Shown one piece after another: positions 15,526-25,016 of a stretch of 64,000 nucleotides of DNA; position 1 is the first letter of the stretch, and each line of letters begins with the position of its first letter. This stretch comes from Pseudogemmobacter bohemicus. Its GTDB lineage: Bacteria; Pseudomonadota; Alphaproteobacteria; Rhodobacterales; Rhodobacteraceae. A program made the position numbers and the translations under genes. The notes beneath the pieces were generated by a model. It worked only from the letters and a program-made list of their open reading frames with translations, searched no databases and was not told where the DNA came from. Location of the stretch: NCBI RefSeq assembly GCF_003290025.1, contig NZ_QNHG01000002.1:167122-231121 (forward strand), read 5' to 3'.

Positions 15526-17499
15526 ATGCAGACCGTTCAGACCAGCCTGCCGCTTCTTCGGATGCTATCGCCTGCCGGCCCCGGCCAGGGAGGTGGAAAG
15601 ACCGCCGAAAGCGGCCAGCACGGCGCAGAGCTTTTTGCCCTGCATCTTGCACGCGACGCGGCAGAGGCACCGCCGCTCCCCGAGATCGCACCGGGGCCCG
15701 GATCGGGGCAGTCGCCAGAGACGGCCGACACCACAAATGCCGCCGACGAAGACGTCGCCGGGGAAGAGTTTTCGGCCAGCGCAGCACAGGATACGGATCA
15801 GCCAAAGGTCACTTTGCCGCCTTTCGCCCTGGCACCGGGCTATACGCTGGCGTCTGCACCTGCTCCCGAAGGGGAAGGAGACGAAAGAGCTGCCGAAATC
15901 GCGCACCCCCCGGATGCACAGGAATCGCTCGCCGCAGCGGCAAACGATCCGGTGTTCTTCAGCAAAGGAAAGCCAGCCGGTTCGGCGGTCGCAGCCAATG
16001 CCCCTGCCCTCGGCGCGCCGGTTCAGATACCCGATACTGAAAGATCTGCGCGCCCGGCCAACCCGGCCGGAACGGCTGCGCCTGGTCAACCCAACCAATT
16101 GGCTGACGGCTTTCGTGACGGGACCAGCGCCCCCCCTCTCAATACGTCGCCAGGACCTTCCGATTCACCACCGGGCGCGGCTGATGTCCCCCGATCAAAC
16201 GCCGGAAGTCTTCGCGAGGCTCCGTCCGGAACAAGTGTCCCGCTCCCGGTTGCGGCACCGCCCGCCAGCCTGCCGCCTGCCGCGCCGCCGGAAGGTTACC
16301 TCTGGCTATTGGAGGAATCGGTGCCTTCTGTCAGCGAGATTGCGGCGAAGGGGGTTGCACCCGAAACGCGCCTTCTCTCCGGCACCGCACTGACAGATAT
16401 CGCGCCGCGTTCTGGAATCGCACCACCGTGGTCCCAGATTGGCCCGCCGGAGAGCGCGCGGGCGGTGCCTGCCAGTTTGCCATTCGAAGCGTCGAAATCA
16501 CCGGATATCGGGGGCCACCTGCCGGTTTCGGAAAGCCCCGATGCGCCGCAGCCATCCGGTCATGCCGCCGCAAAGCCCGCGCAGATGCCCACCTTGACAG
16601 GTGATCCTGAGGTCAGCGTCGAAACGGCCCCACGCTCTCCGGCGCCGACCTCGGAAACTCAGCCCAAAGCGCATCATATGGCTGCTGCCTGGCCCCCCGC
16701 CGCAACACCGTCTGAACTTCCCCGCCAGCCGGCCATCGCCGGGGATGTCAGCAGAGCCTTTGAAGCCAGGGCCCTGGGTGCCCGGGCCGAGATCCATTCC
16801 GCCAGAACCGCACCGATATTCCCCAATGACCCGGCGGCCCAGCCCGGCGGCGATGAGGCGCAAGCAACCGAGACCCGGGAACCCGGTCGCAGCGCCACAT
16901 TCCCCGCGCCTGTATTGGCGGGCACGACGACATCCGCCACTGCCGGATCCGGAGCAGCCCCTGCATTTGACCCCTCTGCCGCTTTCCAGCCGATCAATGC
17001 CGAAGCCGGTCCGGTAACGACTCTTAATATGCCGACGGGACGCGATATCACAGCGCATCACATGGTGCCGGTGTCACGCCCTGAAATGCCCGCTCAGATC
17101 CCGACGCAGATCAGCCATGCCCTTGTCAGCGCCAGCGGCCCGGTGACCGAGCTGCGCCTCTCTCCGGATGAACTGGGGACGATCCGGATCGAGCTGAAAA
17201 CAGACCGCGAGAAAGTAACCGTCACCCTTTTGGCGGAGCGGCCGGAAACGCTTGACCTCTTGCGGCGCCATTCCGACCGCCTGGTGGCCGAGTTCAGGGC
17301 GGCCGGTTTCAGCGAAATGAGCCTTGGATTCGGCAATCTCGCTGCGGGCGAACAGAGCAACTCACAGGCCGGCCCAGGTACGGCTGGGCATGAGGCACCC
17401 GAGACACCGCCCCTGAGCGCCGACATTTCCGCCTCCCGCGCGCCTGACATCGCCGAGCTCCGCCTTGCTCCGCAAACCTCGCTTTATCTCAGACTGTAG
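15526..17499 (+). CDS. fliK: Flagellar hook-length control protein FliK
   Basis: 657 residues. The first ~500 are Pro/Ala/Ser-rich and low in complexity, as in the extended ruler region of FliK. The C-terminal ~110 residues carry the conserved Flg_hook domain: VTELRLSPDELGTIRIELK, EKVTVTLLAERPETLDLLRRH and LVAEFRAAGFSEMSLGFG. The protein is exported, measures hook length and triggers the FlhB substrate switch. The ATG at 15526 is the first good start in the divergent region. flgD follows 8 bases later, so hook length and hook cap genes are cotranscribed. Confidence 0.88.
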   Translation: MQTVQTSLPLLRMLSPAGPGQGGGKTAESGQHGAELFALHLARDAAEAPPLPEIAPGPGSGQSPETADTTNAADEDVAGEEFSASAAQDTDQPKVTLPPFALAPGYTLASAPAPEGEGDERAAEIAHPPDAQESLAAAANDPVFFSKGKPAGSAVAANAPALGAPVQIPDTERSARPANPAGTAAPGQPNQLADGFRDGTSAPPLNTSPGPSDSPPGAADVPRSNAGSLREAPSGTSVPLPVAAPPASLPPAAPPEGYLWLLEESVPSVSEIAAKGVAPETRLLSGTALTDIAPRSGIAPPWSQIGPPESARAVPASLPFEASKSPDIGGHLPVSESPDAPQPSGHAAAKPAQMPTLTGDPEVSVETAPRSPAPTSETQPKAHHMAAAWPPAATPSELPRQPAIAGDVSRAFEARALGARAEIHSARTAPIFPNDPAAQPGGDEAQATETREPGRSATFPAPVLAGTTTSATAGSGAAPAFDPSAAFQPINAEAGPVTTLNMPTGRDITAHHMVPVSRPEMPAQIPTQISHALVSASGPVTELRLSPDELGTIRIELKTDREKVTVTLLAERPETLDLLRRHSDRLVAEFRAAGFSEMSLGFGNLAAGEQSNSQAGPGTAGHEAPETPPLSADISASRAPDIAELRLAPQTSLYLRL

Positions 17500-17507
17500 G
17501 ATAAGAC

Positions 17508-18167
17508 ATGCAAGTCAATGCGTTGAACGCCGCGTACGGATCCTCCCAGGCATCCTCTGGCAATTCCGCCATCTCGTCGGATTTCACGACGTTCCTCAAG
17601 ATGCTCACGGTTCAGATGCAGAATCAGGACCCGATGAATCCGATGGAATCCACCGATTTCGCGGTGCAGCTGGCCACCTTCTCCGGTGTCGAGCAACAGG
17701 TGCAGACCAATCAGTTGCTCAGCGCCATGGCGGGGGAGTTCTCGCTGATGGGTATGGCTCAACTCGCCGGCTGGGTCGGCCAGGAAGCAAGGGCGGCGGC
17801 GGATGTGGTCTGGTTCGGCGGCAGTCCGGTGACGCTTTCACCGAACCCGGCTTCGACCGCAGACCAGGTGGTGCTGGTTGTGAATGACGAGCGCGGCAAT
17901 CTGGTCTCACGCGAAGAGCTGCCGGTTTCGGCCGAACCCTATCAATGGCTTGGGGCGGATGCGGCCGGTAACCGCCTGCCGGATGGCCGCTATATCCTGA
18001 CCCTGGAAAGCTGGCGCGAGGGCGAAATGCTGGGCGAGGATTCGGTCGAATATTACGGGCGGGTCGTCGAGGCCAGGGGAGGCACCACCGGCACAATGCT
18101 GGTTTTTGAGGGTGGAATCGAGGTTCCCTCCAGCTCCGTCACCGCGCTGCGTCTGGCCCAGAACTGA
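17508..18167 (+). CDS. flgD: Flagellar hook capping/assembly protein FlgD
   Basis: 219 residues. The N-terminal FlgD motif is clear (DFTTFLKMLTVQMQNQDPMN, then MESTDFAVQLATFSGVEQQ), followed by the Tudor/FnIII-like C-terminal part with WLGADAAGNRLPDGRYILTLE. The protein caps the growing hook during subunit addition. It follows fliK by 8 bases. The stop is 24 bases before the convergent ubiB end; no strong terminator is seen in the gap. Confidence 0.94.
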   Translation: MQVNALNAAYGSSQASSGNSAISSDFTTFLKMLTVQMQNQDPMNPMESTDFAVQLATFSGVEQQVQTNQLLSAMAGEFSLMGMAQLAGWVGQEARAAADVVWFGGSPVTLSPNPASTADQVVLVVNDERGNLVSREELPVSAEPYQWLGADAAGNRLPDGRYILTLESWREGEMLGEDSVEYYGRVVEARGGTTGTMLVFEGGIEVPSSSVTALRLAQN

Positions 18168-18191
18168 CTGGCCCAGCACTGAACTGCTCTG

Positions 18192-19733
18192 TCAGAACAG
18201 TTTTGCGAGCAGCACGGCAACGCCAAGCACACCAAGCGTCATCGCGGCCGAGAGCGCCAGCACGGTTGCCCAACCAAAACCCTGAACCGGCCGCTGCATC
18301 TGGTTGCGTTCGTCAAGGGCGACAAGCCGCGCCTCGGCCAGCGCCGGAAGCCGTGGCAGAAAACGCGCCAGGACGCGGCTGGTGCGCCAGAGATCGCGCA
18401 GCACTGCCTTGGGCCCGATGCTGGTGCGGATATAGGATTCGACCACAGGCCGGGCGACTTCCCACATGTTCAGATGCGGGTCGAGGCTGCGGGCCACACC
18501 TTCGACCACAACCATCGTGCGCTGCAACAGGATCAGCTCGGTCCGGGTCTCCATCCCGAAGCGCTCGGTCACCTCAAAAAGGTAAGCCAGCAGCCGCGCC
18601 ATCGAGATCCGGCTCGCTTCCATACCAAAAATCGGCTCGCCCACTGCGCGCAGCGCGCGGGCGAATTCGTCGATATTGCGGTCGGCCGGAACATAGCCGG
18701 CCTCGAAATGCACCTCGGCGACGCGGCGATAATCCTTCTGGATGAAACCCATCAGGATCTCGGCATAGACACGGCGGGTATATTCGTCGATCCGCCCCAT
18801 GATCCCGAAATCATAGACGATCAGATCGCCGTTCGGCGCGACCTTCAGATTGCCCTGATGCATATCGGCATGGAAAAACCCATCGCGCAGCGCATGCGAC
18901 AGGAACAGCGTCAGCACCCGCCGGCCCAGTTCGGCGCGGTCGATTCCGGCGGCATCAATGGCGGCGATCTCATTGAGACCGATCCCCTCGGCCCAGTCGA
19001 TGGTCAGCACCGTCCGACCCGAGAGATCCCAATGCGGGCGCGGCACGACAAGCCGGTCGTCCTTTGCAGTATGTTCAGCAAATTCAGCGGCTTCGGCGCA
19101 TTCCAGCCGCAGATCCAGCTCGCCCTGCACCACTCCGTCGAAATGCGCGACCACATCCGAGGGCCGCAGCCGGCGCGAGAACGGCGCCAGCCGCTCCATC
19201 CATTTCGCGGCGTAATAGAAGGCGTCGATATCCTTGCGGAAGGCACGCTCGATCCCCGGGCGCAGCACTTTCACCGCCACTTCCGCGCCGCTGTCACGCA
19301 GCCTGGCATGGTGGACCTGGGCGATCGAAGCCGCCGCAACCGGCTCGGACAGCTCGGAATAAAGCTCCTCCGCCGGGGCACCGAATTCAGCGGCGATGAT
19401 CGCACGCGCCTGGTCCATCGGGAAGGGCGGCAGCTTGTCCTGCAGGTATTTCAGCTGATTGGCCAGTTCGGCACCGACAATATCCGGACGGGTCGAGAGC
19501 ACCTGGCCCAGTTTGATATAGGCCGGCCCAAGCGCGGTGATCGCCCGCGTCACCGGCGGCAGCGCCGGATCGCCCTTCAGCCCGAGGAAGCGGAACGGCC
19601 GCCCCAGCAGGCGCGCGGCAAAGCGCAGCCGTGGCGAGACCTCCATCGCCTCCAGCGCCACGACCATCGCCCCGGTGCGTTCAAACGTCGCGCCGGTGCG
19701 GATCAGCCGCCAAATGTTATGCGGTCCGCGCAT
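18192..19733 (-). CDS. ubiB: UbiB-family atypical kinase for ubiquinone biosynthesis
   Basis: 513 residues. ABC1/UbiB hallmarks: the KxGQ motif in YIKLGQVLSTRPD, the Ala-rich loop in VAAASIAQVHHARL, EVAVKVLRPG with the Lys, DMHQGNLKVAPNGDLIVYDFG with the catalytic and metal Asp residues, and a C-terminal membrane anchor (VLALSAAMTLGVLGVAVLLAKLF). It supports coenzyme Q assembly as an ATPase/kinase-like protein. It starts one base after the ubiE stop, forming a two-gene operon. Confidence 0.95.
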   Translation of the reverse strand: MRGPHNIWRLIRTGATFERTGAMVVALEAMEVSPRLRFAARLLGRPFRFLGLKGDPALPPVTRAITALGPAYIKLGQVLSTRPDIVGAELANQLKYLQDKLPPFPMDQARAIIAAEFGAPAEELYSELSEPVAAASIAQVHHARLRDSGAEVAVKVLRPGIERAFRKDIDAFYYAAKWMERLAPFSRRLRPSDVVAHFDGVVQGELDLRLECAEAAEFAEHTAKDDRLVVPRPHWDLSGRTVLTIDWAEGIGLNEIAAIDAAGIDRAELGRRVLTLFLSHALRDGFFHADMHQGNLKVAPNGDLIVYDFGIMGRIDEYTRRVYAEILMGFIQKDYRRVAEVHFEAGYVPADRNIDEFARALRAVGEPIFGMEASRISMARLLAYLFEVTERFGMETRTELILLQRTMVVVEGVARSLDPHLNMWEVARPVVESYIRTSIGPKAVLRDLWRTSRVLARFLPRLPALAEARLVALDERNQMQRPVQGFGWATVLALSAAMTLGVLGVAVLLAKLF

Positions 19734-19734
19734 C

Positions 19735-20484
19735 TCAGACCTTCCAGCCCGAATGCAGCGCCGCGATCCCCATCGAGAGGTTGCGGTATTTCACCAGATC
19801 GAACCCGGCCTTGCGGATCATGTCGGCAAAGACCTCTTGCGCGGGGAATTGGCGGATCGACTCCACCAGATATTGATAGGAATCACGGTCTCCTGTCACC
19901 ATCTGGCCCATCGGTGGGATGATGTTGAAAGAGTAGAGGTCGTAAATCTTCTGCATCATGTCATTCGGGATCTGGCTGAATTCCAGCACCATCAGCCGCC
20001 CGCCGGGTCGCAACACGCGATAGGCCTCGGACAAAGCATCCTGAATCCGCGTCACGTTCCGGATGCCGAAACTGATCGTATAGGTGTCAAACGAGTTCGC
20101 GGCGAAGGGCAGCGCCATCGCGTCGCCCACCACCCAGTCGAGGTGATCGGCCATGCTGGCAGCCTCGGCGCGCTCGCGCCCGGCGATCAGCATGTTTTCG
20201 GTCATGTCGCAAACCACCGCCGAAGCGCCGGGCGCGCGGCCCAGATAGCGGAAGGCCACATCGCCGGTGCCGCCCGCCACATCCAGCAGCCTTGTGCCCG
20301 GGCGCGGCGCCAGCCAGTCCATCATCGCATCCTTCCAGATACGGTGGATGCCGACCGACATCAGGTCATTCATAATGTCATATTTCGAGGCGACCGAGGA
20401 AAAGACGCCATGAACCAGGCCCGCCTTCTCCTCCTCCCGCACGTCGCGAAAGCCGAAATGGGTGGTTTTGTCCTGGTCTGACAT
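19735..20484 (-). CDS. ubiE: Ubiquinone/menaquinone C-methyltransferase UbiE
   Basis: 249 residues. [38 protein letters not shown] and the SAM motif [16 protein letters not shown] are diagnostic of UbiE/COQ5, as is [22 protein letters not shown]. It performs the SAM-dependent C-methylation step of ubiquinone synthesis. The ATG at 20484 gives [12 protein letters not shown]; the open frame upstream lacks homology. It is divergent from mutM and overlaps no other gene. Confidence 0.96.
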   Translation of the reverse strand: MSDQDKTTHFGFRDVREEEKAGLVHGVFSSVASKYDIMNDLMSVGIHRIWKDAMMDWLAPRPGTRLLDVAGGTGDVAFRYLGRAPGASAVVCDMTENMLIAGRERAEAASMADHLDWVVGDAMALPFAANSFDTYTISFGIRNVTRIQDALSEAYRVLRPGGRLMVLEFSQIPNDMMQKIYDLYSFNIIPPMGQMVTGDRDSYQYLVESIRQFPAQEVFADMIRKAGFDLVKYRNLSMGIAALHSGWKV

Positions 20485-20631
20485 GGTTTTCGTCCGGTTT
20501 GCGCAACGGGTAGCGGCTCTGCCCCGGGGGATATACCGCAAGAGCGCCCGGGGAAACCAGTCAATCCGCGCAGCCTCTTGGAGCCGGGCGCTGAAACGCC
20601 TAGATTTCCGCGATCAGCCGGAGCGACCAGA

Positions 20632-21498
20632 ATGCCAGAACTGCCCGAAGTGGAAACCGTGCGGCGCGGCCTTGAGCCGGTGATGACCGGGCAGCGGATC
20701 GTCACCGCGCAGGTGAACCGGCCCGATCTGCGCTGGCCCTTTCCGCCGGGGATGGCCGGGCGGCTGACCGGCGCGCGGGTCGACGCGCTGCGGCGGCGGT
20801 CGAAATATATCCTCGCCGATCTCTCGACCGGAGAGACGCTGCTCATTCATCTTGGCATGTCCGGGCGGATGCTGATTTCGGGGGCTCAGGCCGGAAATAC
20901 ACAGGTCGGGGGCTTCCATCACGACCACCCCGCGCCGGCAAAGCATGACCATGTCGTGCTGGATATGGAGGGCGGCGCGCGGGTCACCTTCAACGATGCA
21001 CGCCGCTTTGGCGCGATGGATCTCTTGCCGACCGCGACAGCAGAGGCGCATCCGCTGCTTGCCGTGATCGGGCCGGAGCCACTGGGCAACGGGTTCAGCG
21101 GCGCATACCTTGCGGCACGGCTGGCGGGGCGCAGGACACCGGTGAAATCGGCGCTGCTGGATCAGGGCATCCTCGCGGGCCTTGGCAATATCTATGTCTG
21201 CGAGGTGCTGTTTCGCGCCGGCATCGCTCCGGACCGGCTGGCGGGCGAGCTGTCCGCGGCCCAGGCTCAGGGGCTGGTGCCGCTGATCCGCGAGGTGCTT
21301 TCCGAGGCGATTGAGGCCGGGGGGTCCTCGCTGAAAGATTACCGCCAGGCCGATGGCGAGCTGGGCTATTTCCAGCACAGTTTCCGTGTCTATGGCCGCG
21401 AGGGCGGCCCCTGCACGACAGCCGGCTGCAAAGGGCAGATTTCGCGCATCATCCAGGCCGGAAGATCGTCATTCTATTGTCCGGTTTGCCAGCGATAA
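20632..21498 (+). CDS. mutM: Formamidopyrimidine-DNA glycosylase (Fpg/MutM)
   Basis: 288 residues. The N-terminus [17 protein letters not shown] has the catalytic Pro2 and Glu3; [20 protein letters not shown] and [16 protein letters not shown] are family blocks; the C-terminal zinc finger has CTTAGC and CPVC pairs. It excises 8-oxoguanine and formamidopyrimidines and nicks the abasic site. The start is fixed at 20632 by the essential Pro2. It is followed by echA after 67 bases, an order common in Rhodobacteraceae. Confidence 0.96.
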   Translation: MPELPEVETVRRGLEPVMTGQRIVTAQVNRPDLRWPFPPGMAGRLTGARVDALRRRSKYILADLSTGETLLIHLGMSGRMLISGAQAGNTQVGGFHHDHPAPAKHDHVVLDMEGGARVTFNDARRFGAMDLLPTATAEAHPLLAVIGPEPLGNGFSGAYLAARLAGRRTPVKSALLDQGILAGLGNIYVCEVLFRAGIAPDRLAGELSAAQAQGLVPLIREVLSEAIEAGGSSLKDYRQADGELGYFQHSFRVYGREGGPCTTAGCKGQISRIIQAGRSSFYCPVCQR

Positions 21499-21565
21499 GG
21501 GCCCGGCTTGCCTTCCTGCCCCTCTGGTGCCAGGAGTCACCGCAGTCTTAACCGGAGATCCCGCG

Positions 21566-22342
21566 ATGGCCTATGAAACCCTGATCGTCGAGATCGAGGA
21601 TTACACCTGTCTCATCCGTCTCAACCGCCCCGACGCGCTGAATGCGCTGAATTCGCAGCTGATGAGAGAACTGGCACAGGCCGTCACCGCCGCCGACAAG
21701 AATGACAAGGTGCGCTGCATCGTGATCACCGGCAGCGAGAAGGCCTTCGCCGCCGGGGCCGATGTGAAAGAGATGGCCGGCAAGGGCTTTACCGATGTGT
21801 TTTTCGACAATCTCTTCGGCCCCGAGGCCGAGGCGATCATGCATTGCCGCACCCCGATCCTCGCGGCGGTCTCGGGCTATTGCCTCGGCGGCGGCTGCGA
21901 GCTGGCGATGCTGTGCGATTTCATCATCGCCTCGGACACCGCGAAATTCGGCCAGCCCGAGATCAATCTCGGCATCTGTGCCGGCATGGGTGGCACCCAG
22001 CGGCTGACCCGCCTTGTCGGCAAGTCGAAGAGCATGGATATGCATCTGACCGGCCGTTTCATGGAGGCCACCGAGGCCGAGCGTTCGGGCCTCGTCAGCC
22101 GCATCTTCCCGGCCAAGACCCTGCTGGAAGAGGCGCTGAAGATCGCCACCAAGATTTCCGAAAAGTCGATGATCACCGCGATGATCGTCAAGGAAGCGGT
22201 GAACCGGGCCGAGGAAACCAGCCTCGCCGAGGGGCTTTTGTTCGAGCGCCGCATGTTCCACGCCGCTTTCGCGACCGAAGACCAGAAAGAAGGCATGGCC
22301 GCCTTCCTGGAAAAGCGCACGCCGCAATTCCGCGACCGCTGA
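21566..22342 (+). CDS. echA: Enoyl-CoA hydratase
   Basis: 258 residues, crotonase fold. [19 protein letters not shown], the oxyanion-hole segment [28 protein letters not shown], and [23 protein letters not shown] carry the conserved residues including the catalytic Glu in the [10 protein letters not shown] region. It hydrates trans-2-enoyl-CoA in fatty-acid beta-oxidation. The ATG at 21566 gives [11 protein letters not shown]. It is cotranscribed with or near mutM and precedes rpsT. Confidence 0.92.
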   Translation: MAYETLIVEIEDYTCLIRLNRPDALNALNSQLMRELAQAVTAADKNDKVRCIVITGSEKAFAAGADVKEMAGKGFTDVFFDNLFGPEAEAIMHCRTPILAAVSGYCLGGGCELAMLCDFIIASDTAKFGQPEINLGICAGMGGTQRLTRLVGKSKSMDMHLTGRFMEATEAERSGLVSRIFPAKTLLEEALKIATKISEKSMITAMIVKEAVNRAEETSLAEGLLFERRMFHAAFATEDQKEGMAAFLEKRTPQFRDR

Positions 22343-22505
22343 TTCCGGTTTGCAATCCCCGGGCCTTTCGCGTAAAGGCTCCGCCAGACATGCGCGTGGG
22401 CCCGCTTAGGCATTTGTGATTCCCGTCCTCGGGGCCGTTCTGGCCATATGGGCGGGACCATCGGGTTTCGTGCATTTACAGTTTGAAATCCGAAGGACAA
22501 AGCCC

Positions 22506-22778
22506 ATGGCCAATACCGATCAGTCGAAAAAACGCGCCCGCCAGAGCGAAGCACGCTATGCCGTGAACAAAGCCCGTCGTTCGCGCATCCGCACCTTCCT
22601 GCGCAAAGTCGAGGAAGCCATCGCTTCGGGCGACCAGGCTGCGGCTGCGGCTGCACTGAAAGCCGCTCAGCCCGAGCTCGCCCGTGGCGTGACCAAAGGC
22701 GTTCTGCACAAGAACACCGTTGCACGCAAAATGTCGCGCCTTTCGGCGCGCGTAAAAACCACCGGCGCAACCGCCTGA
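22506..22778 (+). CDS. rpsT: 30S ribosomal protein S20
   Basis: 90 residues, highly basic and Ala-rich: [20 protein letters not shown] then [19 protein letters not shown] and [19 protein letters not shown], all standard S20. It binds 16S rRNA early in 30S assembly. AAGGA lies nine bases before the ATG. A classic terminator follows. The gene sits just upstream of dnaA as in many alphaproteobacteria. Confidence 0.98.
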   Translation: MANTDQSKKRARQSEARYAVNKARRSRIRTFLRKVEEAIASGDQAAAAAALKAAQPELARGVTKGVLHKNTVARKMSRLSARVKTTGATA

Positions 22779-22814
22779 TCAGATTTCGTCATCCCGGCAC
22801 TGTCGGGAAGACCG

Positions 22815-22846
22815 GGGCGCGACCTGCAAGGGTTGCGCCCTTTTCT
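22815..22846 (+). terminator. Intrinsic terminator of rpsT
   Basis: GGGCGC and GCGCCC arms separated by 14 bases, then TTTTCT. Confidence 0.75.
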
Positions 22847-23446
22847 ATGTGCCGCCCCGCCGTGCCGCGTGATCCGCGCCCCGCGTGACACCAGGTCGCG
22901 GTACAGCGAATCCCTGACCCGGCTGCGGGCCGATTCCCGGCCATGAACCCGTCAATCCCGGCCATGAAAAATTTCCACGCCAGGGGATTACGCGCAGAAA
23001 TCTGCTGATGACGCTGCGTCATGCAAGCGATGAGCGTAGCGCTTCTGCCGCCCCTTTGGGATTCGCGGCGACGGACACCCTGTCAAGCAAGTTGTTCAGT
23101 TGCATAGCCCGCTCGCGGCTTGCTAATTTGACCAAGCGATTCATTTCATCCTGGGGGACAGGGAGATGTCGTGAACCTGAAATCACAACCGACGCTTTGG
23201 GCTGCCAGCCAATAAGATCGGGGATTATGGTTTGTGATCAACTGGATAGGGCCATTTATCTGGCTTCTTTCCGATGCCCGGCCGGTGCAGCCAGTCTGCC
23301 CGGCATGTCAGTTTTTGTCCCACGGCAGAGAGTGACCCTCTGGCCTTTCCCGTCTGATGGCGGGCAGAGGCAGAGGATTCGGTTTCGCAAATTCGACCGC
23401 GCCGCATCGGGCGGGGCGGTCAGGCGATTGGGCAGGTCTGGTTAGA
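22847..23446 (+). promoter_or_regulatory. dnaA upstream region with 15-base palindrome
   Basis: 600 bases without a gene. It includes a perfect palindrome ATGACGCTGCGTCAT (23008-23022) and is A/T-richer than its surroundings near 23100-23260. The dnaA promoter must be here; a TTGACC at 23128 could be a -35 element but has no good -10. I see no sequence close to the DnaA box TTATCCACA, so replication origin activity is not supported. Confidence 0.45.
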
Positions 23447-24838
23447 ATGACGAATGAAACTTGGGGGCAGATCCGGGAAGGGCTTATCAACCGGGTCGGG
23501 CGTAATAATTATACAACCTGGATCGAGCCGCTGCGCCTGTCGCAGCTGAAGGGCGGTGTGGCCCTTTTCGAAGTTCCAACGCCGTTTTTTGGCGATTGGG
23601 TGCAGCGCAATTATGCGGATCACATCCGCAATCAGCTGGTGAATGCCGGCGCTCCGGTGGAGCGGCTGGAATTCCTGGTCGGGCACGACGCTTTGCGCGC
23701 CGCCGCGACGCCGGCCGCAACCTCTCCGATGTCCGGGTGTGTGGCCGGCGCGCAACAGGCCCCGCAGAGCCGGTCGCGCGCGCCCCAGGATGAGGATCTC
23801 CCCGGCGCTCCGCTGGATGGTCGCTTTACCTTTGACAGTTTCGTGGTCGGCAAGCCGAATGAGCTGGCCCATGCCGCCGCCCGCCGGGTGGCCGAAGGCG
23901 GCCCGGTCACCTTCAACCCGCTTTTCCTTTATGGCGGGGTCGGCCTCGGGAAGACCCACCTGATGCATGCCATCGCGCATGAGCTGCGCGAGCAGAAACC
24001 GGATCTGAAAGTGCTCTACCTCTCGGCCGAGCAATTCATGTATCGCTTCATCCAGGCCTTGCGCGACAAACAGGTGATGGATTTCAAATCGCTGTTCCGT
24101 TCAGTCGATGTGCTGATGGTAGATGATGTGCAATTCATCGCCGGCAAGGATTCGACCCAGGAGGAATTCTTCCATACGTTCAATGCGCTGGTCGATCAGA
24201 ACAAGCAGATCATCATCTCGGCCGACCGCGCCCCGGGTGAGATCAAGGATCTGGAAGACCGCATCAAGTCGCGCCTGCAATGCGGCCTGGTGGTCGATCT
24301 GCACCCCACCGATTACGAGCTGCGCCTCGGTATCCTGCAGCAGAAGGCCGAGTTCTACCGCGGTCAATATGGTGGCCTTGCGATCAGCCAGGGCGTGCTG
24401 GAATTCCTCGCTCATCGCATAACGACCAATGTGCGGGTGCTCGAAGGAGCCCTGACCCGGCTTTACGCCTTTGCCTCACTGGTCGGGCGCGAAATCACGC
24501 TGGATCTCGCGCAGGACTGCCTTGCGGATATTCTGCGCGCCTCGGATCGCAAATTGTCGATCGAGGAAATCCAGCGCAAGGTGGCCGAGCATTACAATGT
24601 CCGTCTCTCGGACCTGATCGGGCCCAAGCGGCTGCGCACCATTGCCCGGCCGCGCCAGGTGGCCATGTATCTCTCGAAACAGCTGACCTCGCGCTCGCTG
24701 CCCGAAATCGGTCGCCGTTTTGGCGGGCGGGACCATACCACCATCATGCACGGCGTCAGGAAAATCGAAGAGCTTGCAGCCACTGACAGCCAGCTTGCCG
24801 ACGATATCCAGCTGCTCAAGCGGCTTTTGCAGGGCTGA
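23447..24838 (+). CDS. dnaA: Chromosomal replication initiator DnaA
   Basis: 463 residues with the four DnaA domains: N-terminal [19 protein letters not shown], a linker, AAA+ domain with Walker [11 protein letters not shown] and Walker [14 protein letters not shown], the [15 protein letters not shown] stretch, and the C-terminal DNA-binding signature ending [20 protein letters not shown]. It opens oriC and regulates initiation. The ATG at 23447 was chosen because it yields the conserved N-terminus MTNETWGQI; the frame is open upstream without homology. It precedes dnaN and recF. Confidence 0.98.
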   Translation: MTNETWGQIREGLINRVGRNNYTTWIEPLRLSQLKGGVALFEVPTPFFGDWVQRNYADHIRNQLVNAGAPVERLEFLVGHDALRAAATPAATSPMSGCVAGAQQAPQSRSRAPQDEDLPGAPLDGRFTFDSFVVGKPNELAHAAARRVAEGGPVTFNPLFLYGGVGLGKTHLMHAIAHELREQKPDLKVLYLSAEQFMYRFIQALRDKQVMDFKSLFRSVDVLMVDDVQFIAGKDSTQEEFFHTFNALVDQNKQIIISADRAPGEIKDLEDRIKSRLQCGLVVDLHPTDYELRLGILQQKAEFYRGQYGGLAISQGVLEFLAHRITTNVRVLEGALTRLYAFASLVGREITLDLAQDCLADILRASDRKLSIEEIQRKVAEHYNVRLSDLIGPKRLRTIARPRQVAMYLSKQLTSRSLPEIGRRFGGRDHTTIMHGVRKIEELAATDSQLADDIQLLKRLLQG

Positions 24839-24842
24839 ACGC

Positions 24843-24887
24843 CCGATTTCTTCAAAGAAATCGGTCCGGAGTTTTGAAAAACTCCGG
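24843..24887 (+). terminator. Two tandem perfect hairpins between dnaA and dnaN
   Basis: CCGATTTCTT-CA-AAGAAATCGG (24843-24864), then CCGGAGTTTT-GA-AAAACTCCGG (24866-24887): each has a 10-base-pair stem and two unpaired central bases, one base apart. No long T-run follows, so they may terminate, attenuate, or stabilise RNA ends. Confidence 0.6.
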
Positions 24888-25016
24888 GCAGCGTGAGGCA
24901 GATGCGGCACGGTCTTGACGAGGCTGGCAAAGCTTCGCAAAGTCAGGCAAAACAGGCAGCCGGGCTTCCCGGCCTGCTTTGTGCGCCCTGGATGCGGGGC
25001 AAGGGGATTTGGACGA

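Noticed and set aside
22847..23446. oriC with DnaA boxes before dnaA
   Set aside because: No TTATCCACA or close variants found on either strand by eye; a TTATCTGGC at 23258 has too many mismatches.
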